Origin: an uncultured Clostridia bacterium
GTDB lineage: Bacteria > Bacillota > Clostridia > Lachnospirales > Lachnospiraceae
Length of the DNA: 6,496 bases
Direction of reading: 5' to 3'
NCBI GenBank assembly: GCA_946405675.1
Contig: CAMJIC010000145.1
Span: 1-6,496, forward strand
The position numbers were made by a program, and so were the translations under genes. The notes under the pieces are model-generated. The model worked only from the letters and a program-made list of their open reading frames with translations, did no database searches and was not told the DNA's origin. Positions within the stretch are counted from its first letter, which is position 1, and the number at the start of each line of letters is the position of its first letter. Shown in pieces: positions 4,589 through 6,496 of the stretch.

Positions 4589-5919
4589 TGGCTGTCAATA
4601 CAACTGCAATTGTGATCCTGCTGGTTGGATTTCTGGTCATGGTCATCCTGAGATTCCCGATTGCCTACGCGGTCGCGATCTCATCGATCCTGACGATCGT
4701 GTACCAGGCCGTGTCCGCAGGGCAGCCCGTGAACCTGAACGTTCTGTCCCAGCAGATGGTCAAGGGCATCTGGTCCTTCTCCCTGATGGCAGTACCGTTC
4801 TTCATCACCATGGGTATCCTGATGGGTTCCGGCGGTATCTCTGAAAAGCTGATCGACCTGGCGGACGCGTTCGTCGGCTGGATGAGAGGCGGCATGGCGA
4901 TGGTTAACATCGTGGCATCCTATTTCTTCGGAGGAATCTCCGGCTCTGCTTCCGCGGATACCGCGTCCCTCGGAACCATCCTGATCCCGATGATGACGGA
5001 CCAGGGATATGATACCGATTTCTCGACGGCTGTCACGATCACATCCTCCTGCGAGGGTTTGCTGGTTCCGCCGTCCCACAACATGGTCATCTACGCGACG
5101 GCAGCAGGCGGCGTGTCCATCGGACGCCTGTTCATGGCCGGTTATATCCCGGGCGCGATCCTGGCGGTTGCCCTGATGATCGGTTCCTATATCATCGCTG
5201 TGAAGCGCAATTACCCGAAGGGAAGAGGCTTCAGCCTGAAGCATGTAGGGAAATCCCTCCTGTCCTCCATCTGGGCGCTGCTGGCGATCCTGATCGTTGT
5301 CGTCGGCGTCGTCGCCGGTGTATTTACCGCAACAGAGAGCTCCGCCATCGCGGTTATTTATTCCCTGATCGTATCGGTCTATGTCTATAAGGGCCTGACC
5401 TGGAAGGGCGTGTGGAAGGCACTGGATCAGTGCATCGATACCCTGTCCATCGTCCTGATCCTGATCTCGACCTCCAGCCTGTTCGGCAACTGCCTGACTC
5501 TGCTGCATGTTCCGGATCTGTGCGCGAATGCGATCACCGGCCTGACCAGCAACCGTATCATCATCGCCCTGATCCTGAACGTGATCCTGCTGTTCCTGGG
5601 CATGATCATGGATATGAGCCCGATCATCCTGATCACGACTCCGATCCTGCTTCCGATTGCGACATCGATCGGCATCGATCCGGTGCAGTTCGGTATCACG
5701 ATGGTCCTCAACTGCGGTATCGGCCTGCTGACGCCGCCGGTGGGCGCGGTTCTGTTCATCGGATCCGCGATCGCGAACAAGACAGATAAGAACTGCCGGA
5801 TGGAGAATGTCGTCAAGGCGACGCTGCCCTTCTATCTCTGCATGATCATCGCGCTGCTTCTGATCACCTTTGTACCGTGGTTCACGATGGTGCTTCCGAA
5901 TGCATTGATGCCTGCGTAA
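4588..5919 (+). CDS. dctM: TRAP transporter large permease subunit (DctM family)
   Basis: This 443-residue integral membrane protein is the transport subunit of the TRAP system and moves the substrate with sodium by an elevator-type mechanism. The protein is almost entirely hydrophobic helices and carries the conserved DctM blocks: FFGGISGSASAD at 113-124, PPSHN at 161-165, a TATESSA segment near 250, and TPPVG at 382-386 in the second repeat. Open frame extends upstream to 4525, but the ATG at 4588 has AGGAGG at 4572-4577, overlaps the dctQ stop by one base and gives the family N-terminus. Length is slightly above the usual 425-430 residues. No terminator follows, so uxaC is probably co-transcribed. 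Confidence 0.93.
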   Translation: MAVNTTAIVILLVGFLVMVILRFPIAYAVAISSILTIVYQAVSAGQPVNLNVLSQQMVKGIWSFSLMAVPFFITMGILMGSGGISEKLIDLADAFVGWMRGGMAMVNIVASYFFGGISGSASADTASLGTILIPMMTDQGYDTDFSTAVTITSSCEGLLVPPSHNMVIYATAAGGVSIGRLFMAGYIPGAILAVALMIGSYIIAVKRNYPKGRGFSLKHVGKSLLSSIWALLAILIVVVGVVAGVFTATESSAIAVIYSLIVSVYVYKGLTWKGVWKALDQCIDTLSIVLILISTSSLFGNCLTLLHVPDLCANAITGLTSNRIIIALILNVILLFLGMIMDMSPIILITTPILLPIATSIGIDPVQFGITMVLNCGIGLLTPPVGAVLFIGSAIANKTDKNCRMENVVKATLPFYLCMIIALLLITFVPWFTMVLPNALMPA

Positions 5920-5973
5920 CCGGAGAATAAGACAAGTAAGATAAGCAATTTTGAATGAGCAGATCCTAAGACA

Positions 5974-5991
5974 GCCGCCCCTCGGGGCGGC
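5974..5991 (+). other. Strong GC hairpin just ahead of uxaC
   Basis: GCCGCCC and GGGCGGC pair exactly around a CTCG tetraloop. There is no T tract, so it is not a terminator. It stops five bases before the GGAG ribosome binding site of uxaC (5997-6000). It may shield the uxaC message from decay or modulate translation. The rest of the 87-base gap after dctM shows nothing else. Confidence 0.55.
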
Positions 5992-6006
5992 GGAATGGAG
6001 AATCAT

Positions 6007-6496
6007 ATGAAACAGTTTATGGATAAGGATTTCCTGCTTGAGACGAAGACCGCGCAGCATCTGTTCCATGATTATGCGAGTGAGATGCCGCTGATCGATT
6101 ACCATTGCCATCTCAGCCCGAAGGAAATCTACGAAGACCGCAGATTCACGAATATTTCCGATGTATGGTTCGGCGGCGTGCAGCCGGACGGAAGCTACTA
6201 CGGCGACCATTATAAGTGGAGGCTGATGCGTTCCAACGGGATTGAGGAAGAAGCGATCGTCGGAAGAGAGGATGATTTTGCCAGGTTCTACGCGTTTGCG
6301 GGAACCCTTGAAAAGTGCATCGGAAACCCGATGTACCACTGGTGCAATTTGGAGCTGCAGCGGTATTTTGGAATTACCGAGCCTTTGAGCCGCAAGAATG
6401 CGCGGCAGATCTTTGACAAGTGCAATGACATGCTTGCCAACGATCCCACCTGCACGGCCCGTGGGTTCATCCGCAAGTCCAATGTCTACTATGTAG
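6007..6496 (+). CDS. uxaC: Uronate isomerase (glucuronate/galacturonate isomerase), 5' part only
   Basis: The first 163 codons of an enzyme that isomerises D-galacturonate to D-tagaturonate and D-glucuronate to D-fructuronate in the cytoplasm. The frame is still open at the window edge; the whole family protein is about 470 residues. Evidence: N-terminus MKQFMDKDFLL, the metal-binding DYHCHLSP with His33 and His35, GDHYKWR at 66-72, and GNPMYHW at 106-112 followed by LELQRYFGI, all UxaC signatures of this amidohydrolase-superfamily enzyme. The start has GGAG at 5997-6000, six bases upstream. A stretch of about nine extra residues (around 56-65) precedes GDHYKWR compared with my recollection of the E. 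coli protein. It follows dctM by 87 bases and is probably the fourth gene of the same operon. Confidence 0.95.
   Translation, partial: MKQFMDKDFLLETKTAQHLFHDYASEMPLIDYHCHLSPKEIYEDRRFTNISDVWFGGVQPDGSYYGDHYKWRLMRSNGIEEEAIVGREDDFARFYAFAGTLEKCIGNPMYHWCNLELQRYFGITEPLSRKNARQIFDKCNDMLANDPTCTARGFIRKSNVYYV

Noticed and set aside
4588..5919. High density of GATC words, considered as a methylation or replication signal
   Set aside because: They arise from repeated ATC and CTG codons for Ile and Leu next to G-ending codons in a hydrophobic protein, and are in line with codon use in the neighbouring genes.
4681..6339. A 552-codon open frame on the minus strand, opposite dctM and uxaC
   Set aside because: Its product is dominated by Asp, His, Arg and Gln with no recognisable domain, as expected from reading ATC/CTG-rich membrane-protein codons backwards. 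The opposite strand has unmistakable DctM and UxaC motifs.
1..6496. CRISPR array, tRNA, rRNA, insertion sequence or prophage signs
   Set aside because: I saw no regularly spaced repeats, no transposase or integrase motifs, no terminal inverted repeats with target duplication, and no tRNA-like cloverleaf.

Overview
The window reads as a piece of a Firmicutes chromosome, probably a gut or rumen clostridium near Lachnospiraceae. This rests on strong purine-rich ribosome binding sites, a moderately GC-rich codon usage favouring ATC, CTG and GAC, a Clostridia-style 1-phosphofructokinase, and a TRAP transporter next to uronate genes. It is an inference from gene content and style, with no marker gene present.

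Layout. (1) 1-951, plus strand: a complete fruK-like 1-phosphofructokinase. (2) 952-1246: a mainly non-coding stretch with short repeats that ends in a strong hairpin terminator lying between two convergent units. (3) 1247-2490, minus strand: a two-gene unit, a short-chain dehydrogenase of the gluconate 5-dehydrogenase / DhuD / KduD type followed by a KdgF-like cupin. (4) 2491-2875: a 385-base divergent control region. It carries a near-perfect sigma-A promoter for the minus unit, an extended -10 promoter for the plus unit, two copies of a LacI-type palindrome just downstream of the plus promoter, and a GC-rich leader on the minus side that could attenuate transcription. (5) 2876-6496, plus strand: dctP, dctQ and dctM (a complete TRAP transporter) and then the first 163 codons of uxaC (uronate isomerase), which runs off the window end.

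How the genes fit. TRAP systems of this kind import carboxylated sugars with a sodium gradient. KdgF opens 4,5-unsaturated uronates, the products of pectate, alginate or glycosaminoglycan lyases, and the dehydrogenase then reduces the diketo intermediate to 2-keto-3-deoxygluconate. UxaC isomerises ordinary galacturonate or glucuronate to tagaturonate or fructuronate. The locus therefore holds steps of both entry routes into 2-keto-3-deoxygluconate. It lacks, within the window, a KduI/DhuI isomerase, UxaB/UxuB, UxaA/UxuA, KdgK, KdgA and any regulator. The fruK gene is separated by a terminator and opposite orientation and is probably an independent fructose gene.

I see no clearly new biological system. 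The points most worth following up are the divergent control region, the missing lipobox on the TRAP binding protein, the dehydrogenase's true substrate, and the unexplained repeats behind fruK.
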